From Laceyella putida (lineage in GTDB: Bacteria; Bacillota; Bacilli; Thermoactinomycetales; Thermoactinomycetaceae), in assembly GCF_042665195.1 (NCBI RefSeq), contig NZ_JBHTBW010000064.1, positions 1 to 7,820 of the forward strand: a stretch of 7,820 nt of DNA, given 5' to 3'. The notes below the pieces were generated by a model. That model did not search any database, was not told the origin of the DNA, and was given only the letters and a program-made list of their open reading frames with translations. Positions 6,945-7,820 of this stretch are shown piece by piece. A program made the translations under genes and the position numbers. The stretch's first letter is position 1; the number at the start of each line of letters is the position of its first letter.

Positions 6945-6973
6945 ATAATGAAGTTATGTTGGTATTTTCTAAA
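6945..6973 (-). promoter_or_regulatory. Possible weak proximal ilv promoter
   Basis: TTTAGA (6968-6973), 17 bp, then CATTAT (6945-6950): four of six matches in each box. Transcripts would start near 6938, just before stem I, as is usual for T-box leaders. The CodY-like site covers its -35 and the cre-like site would be centred about 99 bp upstream, an arrangement like the CcpA-activated B. subtilis ilv-leu promoter. This is inference; the distal promoter is much stronger by sequence. Confidence 0.3.
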
Positions 6974-6977
6974 AATT
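6963..6977 (-). promoter_or_regulatory. Candidate CodY-binding site
   Basis: AATTTTTAGAAAATA matches 13 of 15 positions of the CodY consensus AATTTTCWGAAAATT. CodY represses branched-chain amino acid genes when isoleucine, leucine, valine and GTP are plentiful. The site lies about 30 nt upstream of stem I, over the possible proximal promoter and about 150 nt downstream of the distal start, where it could act as a roadblock. Confidence 0.55.
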
Positions 6978-7020
6978 CATTCTATAATCGGTATGCAACT
7001 TCCTCTTCCCTTCAACAACT

Positions 7021-7052
7021 TGATAGCCAATGAAAGCGCTATCTTGCTATCA
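7021..7052. promoter_or_regulatory. Candidate CcpA cre site inside an inverted repeat
   Basis: Positions 7030-7045, ATGAAAGCGCTATCTT on the plus strand, fit the cre consensus WTGNNARCGNWWWCAW with one mismatch (position 15). They lie inside a separate perfect 7-bp inverted repeat, TGATAGC (7021-7027) and GCTATCA (7046-7052). CcpA is known to activate ilv-leu in B. subtilis from an upstream cre. Here the site is about 90 nt downstream of the distal promoter's start but upstream of the possible proximal one, so its effect depends on which promoter is used. Confidence 0.5.
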
Positions 7053-7132
7053 GGTGAAGTATAGTGATCGTCATAATTGGCATTACACACAAAAAACTTT
7101 AAAGATTTTCATATATCATGTTATTAAAAATG

Positions 7133-7161
7133 ATTATAGTAACCTCTTTCGATTTTGTCAA
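7133..7161 (-). promoter_or_regulatory. Distal ilv operon promoter (consensus sigma-A)
   Basis: Perfect -35 TTGACA (7156-7161), a 17-bp spacer, and perfect -10 TATAAT (7133-7138) on the minus strand, with an AT-rich stretch upstream. Transcription would begin near 7126. No terminator lies between here and stem I, so the transcript carries about 195 nt before the T-box and about 670 nt before ilvB. Confidence 0.85.
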
Positions 7162-7166
7162 CAATT

Positions 7167-7181
7167 AATTTTCTGATTCAA
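7167..7181 (+). promoter_or_regulatory. Weaker CodY-like site next to the ilv -35
   Basis: AATTTTCTGATTCAA on the plus strand matches the first ten consensus positions of the CodY motif without error and then fails at the last five (10 of 15). It lies six bases upstream of the TTGACA -35 box. Such half-good sites can work together with a stronger site, here the one at 6963-6977, but AT-rich DNA makes chance matches common. Confidence 0.3.
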
Positions 7182-7221
7182 TAAATAAAAACAATAACTT
7201 TATAATACCAATCGCTTTTAC

Positions 7222-7434
7222 AAGATCATACCGTTCAGGCGCATATCATCCTCTTGCGCATATGTACGCTTGTCATATCGATTATCATATTAACCAACAT
7301 CTTGATTATGACCATTGAATGATCCTTGCTCCCTTTTTTCTTATCATAACATACTCGAAAGCATTTGATTCATAAAGGTCATTAAGGTATGAGAAAAATC
7401 TGTGACAATGGACTGTGTTACGAGGTATGATCTT
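7222..7434. repeat. Perfect 11-bp inverted repeat, arms about 190 bp apart
   Basis: AAGATCATACC at 7222-7232 and its exact complement GGTATGATCTT at 7424-7434 bracket 213 bp of AT-rich DNA. With one indel the similarity runs about four bases further outward. The size and termini could suit a small non-autonomous element, but no clear target duplication flanks the arms and no second copy is in the window. Confidence 0.3.
7235..7315 (-). CDS. Possible 26-residue small ORF upstream of the ilv promoter
   Basis: ATG at 7315 to TGA at 7235 on the minus strand (begins MVIIKMLVN). AAGGA lies 7 nt before the ATG, a good ribosome binding site. A TGTTATGAT extended -10 element (7343-7351) lies 28 nt upstream, without a good -35. 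Nine of 26 residues are Ile, Val or Leu and six are Met, but many come from ATGATA-like AT-rich sequence. The peptide matches nothing I know. It lies before the main ilv promoter, so it is not a normal attenuator leader. Confidence 0.2.
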   Translation of the reverse strand: MVIIKMLVNMIIDMTSVHMRKRMICA

Positions 7435-7527
7435 TAAACTTATATTCGTAGTATAGCAAAAGAGAAAAAAAATGTATATTGTTTATTGCGATTCTTCTGC
7501 GGTATTTTTTTGTAGATAAGCGAACAC

Positions 7528-7564
7528 AACAAACCCCCACTTCAAGATGAAGTGGGGGTTTGTT
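7528..7564 (-). terminator. rRNA operon terminator after 5S
   Basis: A 17-bp perfect inverted repeat (7528-7544 and 7548-7564) around a 3-nt loop starts three bases past the end of 5S rRNA. On the minus strand the stem core is ACCCCCACTTCA/TGAAGTGGGGGT, and the distal arm ends in GTTTGTT followed by GTGTT, a U-rich tail partly inside the stem. This is the expected end of the rRNA operon entering from the right. Confidence 0.85.
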
Positions 7565-7567
7565 GGG

Positions 7568-7682
7568 GCCTGGCAACGACCTACTCTCCCAGGGCTTAGG
7601 CCCAAGTACCATCGGCGCTGGAGGGCTTAACTTCCGTGTTCGGTATGGGAACGGGTGGATCCCCTCCGCCATCATCACCAGA
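7568..7682 (-). rRNA. rrf: 5S ribosomal RNA
   Basis: The minus strand has the conserved 5S core: CCCGTTCCCATACCGAACAC, followed by GGAAGTTAAGC and GCGCCGATGGTA, then GAGAGTAGG near the 3' end. Terminal bases TCTGGTGAT and GTTGCCAGGC pair as helix I, giving about 115 nt, the Bacillus length; ends may be off by a base or two. It lies about 100 nt after the 23S 3' end in the usual rrn order. An open frame at 7418-7717 crosses it and is not a gene. Confidence 0.97.
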
Positions 7683-7714
7683 CGTTGGCTTCTGAGTTGA
7701 AGCACTATGCGGTT

Positions 7715-7733
7715 CAAGGTGGTTCACACCTTG
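7715..7733 (-). other. Hairpin in the 23S-5S spacer
   Basis: The minus strand reads CAAGGTG (7727-7733), loop TGAAC, CACCTTG (7715-7721), a perfect 7-bp stem in the transcribed spacer between 23S and 5S rRNA. It has no T-run after it. Its position suits a precursor-processing structure, but that role is inferred from location only. Confidence 0.4.
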
Positions 7734-7782
7734 AAAATTAGATTGGAATAAAGCATGTTGCAAATGGGAGAGATCTATGTGT

Positions 7783-7820
7783 AGGATAAGCCCTCGACCG
7801 ATTCGTATCCGTCAGCTAAA
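7783..7820 (-). rRNA. rrl: 23S ribosomal RNA, 3' end (partial)
   Basis: The last bases of the window on the minus strand read TAGCTGACGGATACGAATCG, then GTCGAGGGCTTATCC. This corresponds to the Bacillus 23S 3' terminus (AGCTGACGAATACTAATCG and the GATCGAGGACTTAACC ending). Only about 38 nt are inside the window; the gene continues past the right edge. The exact 3' end near 7783 is estimated from the family's CTTAACC terminus, which here reads CTTATCC. Confidence 0.85.

Larger units (their letters stand above)
7182..7527. other. AT-rich spacer between ilv promoter and 5S terminator
   Basis: About 350 bp with no gene of normal size on either strand. It holds the 26-codon ORF (7235-7315), an extended -10-like element upstream of it, an octamer GCGCATAT repeated at 7239 and 7256, and an 11-bp inverted repeat (7222-7232 and 7424-7434). 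Runs of A and T dominate. Nothing here resembles a tRNA, an insertion sequence or a CRISPR array. Confidence 0.5.

Noticed and set aside
6550..6948. 132-codon plus-strand open frame across the ilv leader
   Set aside because: It is the complement of the T-box riboswitch, whose base-paired structure explains the sequence.
7021..7052. Inverted repeat TGATAGC/GCTATCA as a terminator
   Set aside because: No T-run follows on either strand; an operator or leader hairpin is more fitting.
7239..7263. Octamer GCGCATAT repeated with 17-bp period, as a possible CRISPR or iteron array
   Set aside because: Only two copies of eight bases exist and no third follows; this is too little for an array or origin.
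7418..7717. 99-codon minus-strand open frame
   Set aside because: It runs across the whole 5S rRNA gene and its terminator; the conserved 5S core explains the sequence.

Overview
The window comes from a low-to-mid G+C Gram-positive bacterium of the Bacillales type. The evidence is a T-box riboswitch, CodY-like and CcpA-like operator sequences, GGAGG-type ribosome binding sites, a Bacillus-like rRNA leader with boxA, and proteins that match the Bacillus versions of IlvB, IlvC, IlvA and IlvD along their length. A genus cannot be fixed from the sequence; a Thermoactinomycetaceae-like relative is only a guess.

Everything recognisable runs on the minus strand, so transcription reads from high to low coordinates. 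In that order: the last ~38 nt of a 23S rRNA gene (7783-7820), a 5S rRNA gene (7568-7682) and its terminator (7528-7564); about 370 bp of AT-rich spacer holding one possible 26-codon ORF and an inverted repeat; a consensus promoter (7133-7161); a long leader with candidate CodY and cre sites; a complete T-box riboswitch (6628-6931); the five-gene operon ilvB-ilvN-ilvC-ilvA-ilvD (6457 down to 480); its terminator (436-473); about 300 bp of unassigned spacer; and finally an rRNA promoter (99-127) and leader with boxA (1-91), which run off the left edge toward an expected 16S gene.

The five enzymes make isoleucine and valine. IlvA deaminates threonine to 2-oxobutanoate. IlvBN condenses pyruvate with pyruvate or 2-oxobutanoate. 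IlvC isomerises and reduces the product, and IlvD dehydrates it to the 2-oxoacid. The final transaminase and the leucine branch genes are not present. The T-box can be folded by hand: specifier loop, AG bulge and distal loop, pseudoknot, stem III, and mutually exclusive antiterminator and terminator. Its specifier reads GUC (valine), which fits an ilv-only operon. The regulatory subunit IlvN is a short, ACT-only form with substitutions at positions linked to valine feedback.

The points most worth a second look are the valine T-box together with a probably valine-insensitive IlvN; the layered leader (strong distal promoter, cre-like and CodY-like sites, possible weak proximal promoter); a 39-codon ORF between the riboswitch terminator and ilvB; and the placement of the operon between two co-directional rRNA operons. 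I found no convincing sign of a wholly new system, mobile element, CRISPR array or tRNA gene.
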